Assembly (NCBI GenBank): GCA_016190175.1
Contig: JACPRC010000174.1
Span: 1-50,031, forward strand
Direction of reading: 5' to 3'
Source: Planctomycetota bacterium
GTDB taxonomy: Bacteria; Planctomycetota; MHYJ01; JACPRB01
DNA: 50,031 nucleotides
The notes beneath the pieces were generated by a model, which did no database searches, had not been told where the DNA came from, and saw only the letters and a list, made by a program, of their open reading frames with translations. Below, one piece after another: positions 30,923-38,935 of this stretch; positions within the stretch are counted from its first letter, which is position 1; the number at the start of each line of letters is the position of its first letter. Made by a program: the position numbers and the translations under genes.

Positions 30923-33389
30923 CCCGCGCGAGTGGCCCCGGGCAGACGCGCCGTCCTTCGTCGATCTCCTCCCGCATCTCCGTGTCGATCCCGAGGGAAG
31001 CGTGGTGCTGCTCGCGGACTCCTCGGACGCGCAGCCGCGGTGGATGGGCGTGGCGTGGAAGCTCGTCGCGCCGGAGACGGAAGCCGCCTCGGAGGGAGAG
31101 ATCGGACTCCTCGCGTCCCGCGTGGACGCGCTTCTCACGACGCTGCCGCAGGGCGCCGTCGCGCAGTTCCTCCTCCGCGCGCGCCGCGACATCTCGCAGA
31201 AGCTGACCGCGTGGAATGGCGCCGCCCGTGATGCCTCCGATCTCCTCGTGGACCTCACCCATTCGCGCAGCCGTGCGCTGGAGTCGCTCGACTTCACCTA
31301 CAAGGGGAGGCCGTTCCGCGCCCGATCCCTCGAAGTCCACTTCACCGTCGCACTCAAGGGGACCTGGCCCGATCTCCGTGTCACCTTCCGTACCGCGGCC
31401 GGCGCCATCGAGGATCGGCTTCGCCAGGGCTACGTCAAGGAGCGTCGCCGCGTTCTGGACCTCGCCGCCACCATCGAGAATCTCCTCACCGCGTCGAACA
31501 TCGGGTTCGCGCGACTCGACGAAGACGGATTCCTCCGCCTTCTCCATCGAGTTCTCAATCCCTCGTTCCCGCAGGGCGGTGGCTCCTCAAGGGAGCTACT
31601 CCGTGATCGAGCAGCCGCAACCCATCTCTCCGCGGACTTGGACAGCGGCATCGTCGCGCTCGACGGCGTGATGCACAAGATCGTGAGCGTCGCGGGCCTG
31701 CCCGCCTCGACTTGGGCGGGAATGCTCGGGGCCGTCGTCGACATGGTCCCCGAACTCGATGTGGTGCTGAACATCGACGTCCCCGATCAGGAACAGGCGC
31801 GGCGACGGTTCACGGGAGTTCGGAAGGACGCGACGAACCAGTCCCAGGACGCGCACCAGAGTCCGACGCTCGCCCCGCTCCTCGAAGAATTCGTCTCGAT
31901 GGAGATGGAACTCGCCGGCGGCGCCAGAATCCTCTCGACCCGGATTCACGCCATCTTGAGCGGCCGGGACGAGGAGGAACTCGATGGCTGGGTGCGGAGC
32001 GCACGGAACGCGCTCCATCAGGCGGGCTTCCGCACCGTCCTGGAAGACGCGCTCGCCCCAACGCTCTTCCTCCAATGCCTGCCGCTTGCGTATCGCCCCG
32101 AGAACGACCGCGCGCTCCGGCGGGGCAGGAAGGCGCTGACGCAGAACGTCGGCCATCTCGTCCCGCTCTACGGCGCGATGAAGGGAACCGTCCAGCCGGG
32201 CCAGATCCTTGTCAACCGCTCCGGGGAGCCCGTGTTCCTCAACTTCTTCAGCTCCCAGCTTGCCCCCCACGCCATCGTCTCGGGGCAGCCGGGATCGGGG
32301 AAGTCCGTGTTCGCCAACGACCTCATCCTCAATGCCCGGCGCTGCGGGGCGCGCGTGGTCGTCCTCGACCGGGGCGGGAGCTACGAGAGACTGTGCGGCA
32401 CACTCGGCGGCGCGTACGTCGCGCTCGACGTCAAAAGGCCCAGGAGGATCAACCCCTGCGGCAGGTCGGACGCGAACGGGAACTGTCCCGAAGAGGTCAA
32501 CGCCTTCCTCCGCGACTGGCTCGTGGAGATCGCGACGCAGGGCAAGGACGACCTCTCCGTGCATGACCGGAGCGTCCTCTCGATCGCCGTGCGCAAGGCA
32601 TTCGCGGCGAAGCCCCAGGCCGAGATCTTCCTGAGCGACATCGAGGCCGCCCTTCGCAGCCTCGCGGCGGAGACGCCCGTCGCGAAGGAACTCGCCGTCT
32701 GCCTCTCCGACTTCGCGGGTCGCGGACCCTACGCGCGCCTCTTCGACGGCCCGAATGAGATCGACTTTGCCAACCCATTCGTGGCGATCGACCTTGCGGG
32801 CGCGGCTCTGGAGGACGCCGTCGCGAGCGTCCTCGTCATGGCGATCATGCACTACATCGCCGACTCCGCCCGCCAGTGGCCTCATGCCGAGAAGTACCTC
32901 GTCATCGACGAGGCGTGGACCCTCCTCCGCAGTGCCGCCTCCGCACGGTTCATCGTCAACGTCTCGCGCACGGCCCGGAAGAACCGCATGTCGCTCGTCG
33001 TCGTCTCGCAGCAGATCACCGACTTCGAGGGGCCGACCGGCCAGGCGATCGTCAATCAGGCCCCCTACAAGGTCTTCCTGCGCCAGAACGCGCAGGCCAT
33101 CTCCGCCGCGCAGTCGTTCCTCGGCCTCACGCCCCGCGAGGTCGAACTCTACCAGTCCGTCGACACGGTCAAGGGCCGTTTCAGCGAGATGCTGGTGAAG
33201 ACGCCGGAATCGACGGGCGTCGCCCGCCTGGTGCCCGACCCGTTCACCTACTGGCTCACGACCACGGACCCCAAGGACAAGGTCCTCCTGGAGCGGCTGA
33301 TCGAAAAGCACCGCGGAACCGTCCAGCCCGCGCTTCGAGAAGCCGCCCTCAAGTACCCGTTCGGGGTCGGGGCCATCGAGGAACCATGA
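30903..33389 (+). CDS. traC: Type IV secretion ATPase TraC
   Basis: About 828 residues from GTG 30903, chosen for the GAGGA site 5 bases upstream (GTG 30891 is the alternative). Walker A is GQPGSGKS near 461, Walker B YLVIDEAW near 665. SLVVVSQQITDF lies downstream, and the C-terminus has FSEMLVK.P...GVARL. These are the features of TraC/VirB4 ATPases that energise pilus assembly at the inner membrane. The N-terminal TraC domain (about 1-430) is intact. The stop overlaps the next start (ATGA). Confidence 0.93.
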   Translation: MNSRTTDPREWPRADAPSFVDLLPHLRVDPEGSVVLLADSSDAQPRWMGVAWKLVAPETEAASEGEIGLLASRVDALLTTLPQGAVAQFLLRARRDISQKLTAWNGAARDASDLLVDLTHSRSRALESLDFTYKGRPFRARSLEVHFTVALKGTWPDLRVTFRTAAGAIEDRLRQGYVKERRRVLDLAATIENLLTASNIGFARLDEDGFLRLLHRVLNPSFPQGGGSSRELLRDRAAATHLSADLDSGIVALDGVMHKIVSVAGLPASTWAGMLGAVVDMVPELDVVLNIDVPDQEQARRRFTGVRKDATNQSQDAHQSPTLAPLLEEFVSMEMELAGGARILSTRIHAILSGRDEEELDGWVRSARNALHQAGFRTVLEDALAPTLFLQCLPLAYRPENDRALRRGRKALTQNVGHLVPLYGAMKGTVQPGQILVNRSGEPVFLNFFSSQLAPHAIVSGQPGSGKSVFANDLILNARRCGARVVVLDRGGSYERLCGTLGGAYVALDVKRPRRINPCGRSDANGNCPEEVNAFLRDWLVEIATQGKDDLSVHDRSVLSIAVRKAFAAKPQAEIFLSDIEAALRSLAAETPVAKELAVCLSDFAGRGPYARLFDGPNEIDFANPFVAIDLAGAALEDAVASVLVMAIMHYIADSARQWPHAEKYLVIDEAWTLLRSAASARFIVNVSRTARKNRMSLVVVSQQITDFEGPTGQAIVNQAPYKVFLRQNAQAISAAQSFLGLTPREVELYQSVDTVKGRFSEMLVKTPESTGVARLVPDPFTYWLTTTDPKDKVLLERLIEKHRGTVQPALREAALKYPFGVGAIEEP

Positions 33390-34984
33390 ACGAAGAGATC
33401 CGCGGCGTCACCGCCATCGACACGATGTACGAGCTCAAGGGCTTCCAGATGGCCCAGAGCTTCTACGAGGTCATCTTCCCGTGGGCCATCGGCGTCCTCG
33501 CGGCGACCGCGGTCGTCCACATCCTCTTCATGGCCGACCGCACGAGGCGCTTCCGCGACATCGTGATCTACTCGGGCTACTTCCTGGTGATGCTGTATCT
33601 CGCGCATCCAATCAAGGTGAACGTCGCGGTCCCCGCGGGCTACGTCTGGGAGGACTTCGAGGCGTTCTACCGGGAGTACGAGCGCGGGAGCAAGGGGCAG
33701 CCGATGGTCAAGGCGCCGCGCTTCATGGTCTGGTCGCACATCCTCTGCGACGGGATCTCGAAGATCCTCATCAACCAGGTGAACAAGTCGTTCGTCGACG
33801 CGCCGTTCGGAATGGAGCGGCTCTCGGCCCTGTTGCGACAGGCGCGCATCCACGACTCCGACCTTCAGGAGCGGTACCAGGCGTTCGTGCTCTCCTGCTA
33901 CGTCCCGGCGATGACGATGTACGGGCCGAGCGGGTCCAGAGCCGGGAAGGAGGGGCCGGGGCCATTCCTCAACCCCTTCAACGTCCCCCACGATGCCTAC
34001 GCCGAGCTGTGGTACATCAACTACAAGGGCGAATACGATCCAAACCGGAAGTGCGACCAGGAGGCGCGCGAGATCTACGCGCTCCTGCGAGCCCACGTCC
34101 TGGAGAACGGTGTCCTTCGGGAGACCGCCCAGGAGGTCCACAGCGTCCTCCGGCGGCACGGCCAGTCGCACGGAGACCAGTTTCTGAACCAGGATGACAC
34201 CTTCGTCCTCAACCACGTCGTCTACAACGAGACCGCGGCGCTCTTCAACGTGGCGTCCGGGGAGATCGCGCGCCTCCAGCGGGCCCTCCCCGAGTACGGC
34301 ATGTTCAAGACGTCGCAGCAGACGGCCTCCAACCCGCAAGGCTTCGTCGATGTGGTGCGGTCCGTCATCAGCTTCGTCGTGAAGGCCAAGCAGTCCGTCG
34401 ATCAGTGGTTCGAGCACCATGCGGAGGGGCCGAAGGCGTACTACCAGGTCACGAACTACGCCCCGTACGTCTATGGCCTCTCCATGATGGTCATCACCGC
34501 GATGTTCCCCATCGCGGCCTTCGCGACGTTCTGGCCCTGGCGGTGGACGGTCCTCCTCACATGGTGCAAGTACCTGCTGTGGATCAAGCTCTGGATGGTT
34601 TTCTGGGCGATGCTGGCGGAGTTCAACCGCGCGCGCTACGAGTTCACGATCGGGGACGATCCGTCGAACGGCATCGGCGACCAGAACTACATCTTCCCGG
34701 CCATCGCCGCGATGTACCTGGTCGCACCGGGTCTGGCGCTCCTCGTCGTCCAACTGCTCGACGCGGCCCGCGCTGCGGCGGTTTCCGCGATCAGCCACAT
34801 CGCCGCCGGCCCTGGAGCCAGTCAGTTCTTCCAGTTCCAGAACAACCAGCAGCAAGGCGGGGCTCCCCCGACCGCGCCGCGCGGCGGAGGCGGCTCCGCA
34901 GGGGGCGGTGGTGGCGCGAGCGGAGGCGGGGCAGGTGCCGGTGCCGGGGGAGGCGGTGCGGGTGCCGCTGCGGCCGCCGCATGA
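33386..34984 (+). CDS. traG: TraG-like mating-pair protein (N-terminal membrane type)
   Basis: 532 residues. The first 70 contain two membrane helices (FYEVIFPWAIGVLAATAVVH and IVIYSGYFLVMLYLAHP); a large soluble loop follows, and a second group of three or four helices lies at about 365-470. This topology is that of the TraG N-terminal domain of F-type systems (VirB6-like). The last 55 residues are a low-complexity Gly/Ala tail. The long periplasmic C-terminal part of F TraG is absent. It is translationally coupled to traC by ATGA. Confidence 0.72.
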   Translation: MNEEIRGVTAIDTMYELKGFQMAQSFYEVIFPWAIGVLAATAVVHILFMADRTRRFRDIVIYSGYFLVMLYLAHPIKVNVAVPAGYVWEDFEAFYREYERGSKGQPMVKAPRFMVWSHILCDGISKILINQVNKSFVDAPFGMERLSALLRQARIHDSDLQERYQAFVLSCYVPAMTMYGPSGSRAGKEGPGPFLNPFNVPHDAYAELWYINYKGEYDPNRKCDQEAREIYALLRAHVLENGVLRETAQEVHSVLRRHGQSHGDQFLNQDDTFVLNHVVYNETAALFNVASGEIARLQRALPEYGMFKTSQQTASNPQGFVDVVRSVISFVVKAKQSVDQWFEHHAEGPKAYYQVTNYAPYVYGLSMMVITAMFPIAAFATFWPWRWTVLLTWCKYLLWIKLWMVFWAMLAEFNRARYEFTIGDDPSNGIGDQNYIFPAIAAMYLVAPGLALLVVQLLDAARAAAVSAISHIAAGPGASQFFQFQNNQQQGGAPPTAPRGGGGSAGGGGGASGGGAGAGAGGGGAGAAAAAA

Positions 34985-35044
34985 GCCTTGCAATCTGACG
35001 GATTCGGCGGATTGTACTTGAACCCATATATGGGGAAAACTAGA

Positions 35045-35977
35045 ATGCGCGACCTTTCGAGTCGTCGATTAGAGGAAGCAGGCTCCGAGATGGATAAGGA
35101 CTCCGTCTTGGAGGAGGGAGAACAGAAGGAGCTCGAGAAGCTCACGTCTGAGCTTCTGTCTCTGCCCGGCCCCGATTCCCCCGGCATCGACGTGGTCGGC
35201 CGTCTCTACGTCGCCTGCTTCCGGCACTTCGTCCATGTCTTCGAGCGCCGCGCCAACGACAGAAGGCGGGCCGAGGACGCGACCCAGGAGGCGTTCAAGG
35301 CCCTTCAGATCTACTACGAGAAGCACCATGCTCTCCCGGACGACCCCCGGTCGTTCCTCTTCGTCGCCGCACGCAACTGGCTCGCGAACCAGGCCCGCAC
35401 CGCGGCCTACGCGCGCGAGGTGCCCCTCGGGGAGCAGTCTTCTTCGACGCTGGACGGACTCCTCGATCCCCACGCCGAGGCCCGCCAGCCCTTCGAGGCC
35501 GTCGCATCCGAGGAGATCAGAGAAGTCGCCGACGGCGCGCTCCAGGAGCTCGATCCCGGCACCCGAAGGGTCATCGAACTGCGCCGCAAGGGGAAGACCT
35601 GGCCCGAGATCGCCAGGAGCATGAAGCTGGCGAGTGCGGAGTTCGCGAAGAAGAAGTTCCAGCACGCGGTTCACTGCGTCAAGAGCGCGCTGGGGGAGCA
35701 ATTCTCGAGTTTCGTCACCACGGCCGAGATCGAAGTCCGTCGCTGCATCAATCGGCGTCGGTCTGCCGAGCAGGCGATCGATCTCCTGCCCCCGCCGTAC
35801 GACGAGCTGCTGCATCTCCTGCTGATCGAGAAAAAGACCGAGCAGGAGGTCGCGCAACTCCGCGAGACCTCCCTCGATGTCGCGAAGCGCGACCACGAGC
35901 ATGCCGTCGAACTCCTCTACAAGAAATACAAGATGACCGAGGACGAGTTGCTCGAAGTCCTTTGGCATGGAAGGTAA
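35045..35977 (+). CDS. Sigma-70 family factor with a duplicated region 4
   Basis: About 310 residues from ATG 35045 (ATG 35030 and 35090 are possible). Region 2 is clear: LYVACFRHFVHVFERR...AEDATQEAFKAL (about 53-85), then DDPRSFLFVAARNWLANQAR. Region 4 follows at about 165-215 (ALQELDPGTRRVIELRRKGK, TWPEIARSMKLA, then FQHAV). A second, similar unit (AIDLLPPPYDELLHLLLIEK, TEQEVAQLRETS, then HEHAV) fills about 238-290, so the DNA-binding module seems duplicated. The gene lies 60 bp after traG and 5 bp before the kinase gene. In Planctomycetota and Vibrio, ECF-type sigma factors encoded beside Ser/Thr kinases are known, and in Vibrio the kinase activates the sigma factor by phosphorylation. Confidence 0.82.
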   Translation: MRDLSSRRLEEAGSEMDKDSVLEEGEQKELEKLTSELLSLPGPDSPGIDVVGRLYVACFRHFVHVFERRANDRRRAEDATQEAFKALQIYYEKHHALPDDPRSFLFVAARNWLANQARTAAYAREVPLGEQSSSTLDGLLDPHAEARQPFEAVASEEIREVADGALQELDPGTRRVIELRRKGKTWPEIARSMKLASAEFAKKKFQHAVHCVKSALGEQFSSFVTTAEIEVRRCINRRRSAEQAIDLLPPPYDELLHLLLIEKKTEQEVAQLRETSLDVAKRDHEHAVELLYKKYKMTEDELLEVLWHGR

Positions 35978-35982
35978 GGATC

Positions 35983-38925
35983 ATGTGCGACGTCTCCGCG
36001 TCCGAGATCCGGGATCTCCTGCTGGCGACGATGACGGCGCCCGAATCCAAGGAGTCGGGTGCCCGCGCTCGGGATCTCCTTGCGGCCGCCGGACGTCAGC
36101 ACGTCTGCTCCGTGCACTCGCTCTGCACCCTTCGCGAACTGCACCGGAGCGGTCACGCTTCTCCCGAGGGCGCCGTCGGCGCCGAAGATCCCGTGAGCGA
36201 TCCCGACTCGCGCTGGCGGATTACCGCGGCCCGGGAAGCAATGCCGAGACGCAGGGTCGGAAACTACACGTACTCCCCGTCGGACGAACTCGGTCACGGC
36301 CGCCTCGGGATCGTCTTCCGCGGACGCAACGAGTTCCTCCACCGCGACGTGGCGATGAAGTTCCTCTCCCGCGACTACACCCGGAACGAGGACTTCCGCC
36401 AGAAGTTCGAGCGCGAGGCCCGCATCCTGGCGCACCTGGACCATCCGAACATCGTGAAGGTCTACGACGGCGGGCAGGATGCCGACGGCACCTACTACAT
36501 CGCGATGGAGTACATCGAGGGCGGCACCCTCGTCCAGCTCGCCAAGAGGACGGGCCGCCTCTCCCCTCCGCTCGTGGCGGAGTACATGTGCCAGGTTGCC
36601 GACGCGCTGGCCGCGGCCAGGCGCCACGGGATTCTGCATCGCGACGTGAAGCCGGACAACGTGATGATGACGCCGTCCGGCGCGAAGCTGGCCGACTTCA
36701 ACCTCGCGGCCATCGAGGATTCGGCCCTCATGGAATCGCCGAGCACGTTCGGCGCCGTGGCGAGCGAGGAGGGGAAGGTCCCGCAACTCGTCGGCACGCT
36801 GGCGTACATGTCGCCGGAGCGCACGAATGGGCAGCGCGGCGACCATCGTTCCGACATCTACTCCCTCGGCGCGACGTTCTATGCGGTCGCGACCCGGCAG
36901 TACCTGTTCGAGAACGTCAGCAACGGGACCGACGCGTACATGAACTGGCGCTGGCACCACAACAAGGAGACGCCTGAGCCGCTGACCGGACTGGTTCCCG
37001 GATTCCCGCCCGATCTTGCCGCGATCGTCCATCGCTGCCTCGCCAAGGACCCGGGTCAGCGATACCAGACCTACGAGGAGATCCTCGAAGATTTGGCGCA
37101 CGTCCGCGGCGGACCGGCGGATGGCGTCAAGGCCGCTCCGTTGCCGAGTGTCCAAGCGCCCCGGAAGGCCCGTCGCCGGCGGGCCTTCCTGATCTGCGCC
37201 GTGCTCCTTCTCGCTCTGATTGCGACAGTCCTCCTCGCCGACCCGTTCGCACGCGGGCCAAAACCTCCGGCGAAGAAACCGGCGGTCGCGAAGACTCCCC
37301 AACGCGACTATGTGGAAGGAAGACCGGCCGACCACAAGACGGAGGAGACGCGCAAGCTCGGATTGGATTCCACGAAGAAGGCACCCAAGCCCAAGCCGAT
37401 CTCCAAATCGCTCGCGGAGCAGATGGCCGCGTACGACCCCACCGCGGACGACTTGACCTTGCTCCGGCAGATCCTCGACCTCGCCGCCCGTGAGCGCCCG
37501 CGGTTCATGGCTCGATCCTATGGCGCGTTCCGCAAGGGAGTGGACGATCTCGAGGGGCAGGCGCCGCCTCCGACCGAAGGCGAGAGGACCTACCGGGCAT
37601 GGAACCTCAAGGCCGCCCGCGACCTTGCGGAGCTGGCCGAGTTCGCCGTTTCCAACCGTCTCGCGGATCTCACAACGCCGGGTCGGACCGTCTCGCTCGT
37701 GCTCGCCGACGGCCAGAAGGTGTCCGGCGAGGTGAAGGAAGCCGACGGCGAAGCGATCGTCGTCGCCACGGATTCCGGGCGCGTCCGCGTCCCGCTCGCG
37801 AACCTGGCGCCCTCCAACTTCACCGGGAACGTAGACTTCGGGAAGGCATCGCTCGCGTTCCAGACGCTCTCCGGGAGCGCGACCGACGCCCTCGACCAGA
37901 TCCTCGCGAAACTCCCCGCGTCGGAGGATCTCCTTCTGTGGATTCCCCCGGCCGTCCGGCTCGCGCATGAGGAGGCTCGCGCCTTCGCGATCCGACGGGA
38001 CTTCGGCCGATCGCATGAACTCTTCGATCGCCTCGCCAATCTCCAGAGCCGGATTCCGAGCGTCTTTGGTCACCTGCAAGAGTCGGATTTCAAGGCGATC
38101 TGCGGCGAGCGGGAGGCGCTGAAGCTCTTCGTCGACGAACGCTTCGCGGAGGTCGCCACGCGGTATCCGAAGAGCCTTGCGTACGCGCCGGCGACCGAAG
38201 AGATCCTCGCGTGTTTCTGCGCCCGACTTCTCGACGACAAGGAGCTCTTGAAAAAGCTGGCGGCGGCGGATCCGGCCATCGAGAAGGCGGTGGACGATCA
38301 GCGACCCAAGCCCGAGGATATCTACGAGAGAAAGAAGGCCCCGCCCAAGCGGAGGCTCTTCGACTTCGTGGGCGGCCCCGCGTGCATCGACTGGACCGCC
38401 CAACCGCCCGACGGGAAGGGCGAGCGATGGGATCGTCAGGGCCGGGAGAAGCCCGCGTACATCATCCTCCGGCATCCAACAGACCTTCAGCGCCTGATCT
38501 ACCACGGTCCGGTCGCCTCGGCGCTGGAGGGTGTGATTCTCGTCTATCGCTTCATTCCGGTCGATCTCTCTGCGCGGTGGAGGCTGGGCCTCGAGTCGGG
38601 CGGATCGACACGCCTCTACTTCCAGGCCGCGCGCGATGCCGTCGAGATCTACCAGCCTGCGCTGGGTGATGGTATCCTCGACAGGCAGATCGCGCAGGGC
38701 AAAATCGAGGAGCCGCCCGACACCCAAACGTGGCGGACCCTCGCTCTCGTCCCTGTCGCCACCGAGGAAGGCGGCGTCCTCCTCGCCTACGTCGACGGCA
38801 ATCCCCGCCCGGTCCTTCGCGTGTCGCTCAAGGAGGCCAGGATCCCCGAGAAGCCCCTCCTGGGCGTTTTCCATGGCGAGCTCCACATCAAGAACCTCAT
38901 CGCGCCCTTCACGGGAGAAAAGTAG
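35983..38925 (+). CDS. Transmembrane Ser/Thr protein kinase with DFN in place of DFG
   Basis: About 980 residues from ATG 35983 (GGAAGG/AAGGA upstream). The first 90 residues are a soluble N-terminal region. The kinase domain follows: GHGRLG in the glycine loop (104-109), the ATP-site Lys in VAMKFL (126), HRDVKPDN (about 219), and ADFN near 237-240, where nearly all kinases have DFG; the Asp is kept. A long charged segment leads to one membrane helix (about 397-420). The outer 550 residues include a Lys/Pro linker, a helical part, and a C-terminal concanavalin-like beta domain (about 790-975). The tight spacing after the sigma gene suggests the pair senses an outside signal and modulates transcription of transfer genes; this is inference. 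Confidence 0.88.
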   Translation: MCDVSASEIRDLLLATMTAPESKESGARARDLLAAAGRQHVCSVHSLCTLRELHRSGHASPEGAVGAEDPVSDPDSRWRITAAREAMPRRRVGNYTYSPSDELGHGRLGIVFRGRNEFLHRDVAMKFLSRDYTRNEDFRQKFEREARILAHLDHPNIVKVYDGGQDADGTYYIAMEYIEGGTLVQLAKRTGRLSPPLVAEYMCQVADALAAARRHGILHRDVKPDNVMMTPSGAKLADFNLAAIEDSALMESPSTFGAVASEEGKVPQLVGTLAYMSPERTNGQRGDHRSDIYSLGATFYAVATRQYLFENVSNGTDAYMNWRWHHNKETPEPLTGLVPGFPPDLAAIVHRCLAKDPGQRYQTYEEILEDLAHVRGGPADGVKAAPLPSVQAPRKARRRRAFLICAVLLLALIATVLLADPFARGPKPPAKKPAVAKTPQRDYVEGRPADHKTEETRKLGLDSTKKAPKPKPISKSLAEQMAAYDPTADDLTLLRQILDLAARERPRFMARSYGAFRKGVDDLEGQAPPPTEGERTYRAWNLKAARDLAELAEFAVSNRLADLTTPGRTVSLVLADGQKVSGEVKEADGEAIVVATDSGRVRVPLANLAPSNFTGNVDFGKASLAFQTLSGSATDALDQILAKLPASEDLLLWIPPAVRLAHEEARAFAIRRDFGRSHELFDRLANLQSRIPSVFGHLQESDFKAICGEREALKLFVDERFAEVATRYPKSLAYAPATEEILACFCARLLDDKELLKKLAAADPAIEKAVDDQRPKPEDIYERKKAPPKRRLFDFVGGPACIDWTAQPPDGKGERWDRQGREKPAYIILRHPTDLQRLIYHGPVASALEGVILVYRFIPVDLSARWRLGLESGGSTRLYFQAARDAVEIYQPALGDGILDRQIAQGKIEEPPDTQTWRTLALVPVATEEGGVLLAYVDGNPRPVLRVSLKEARIPEKPLLGVFHGELHIKNLIAPFTGEK

Positions 38926-38935
38926 GAGGTCCTGT

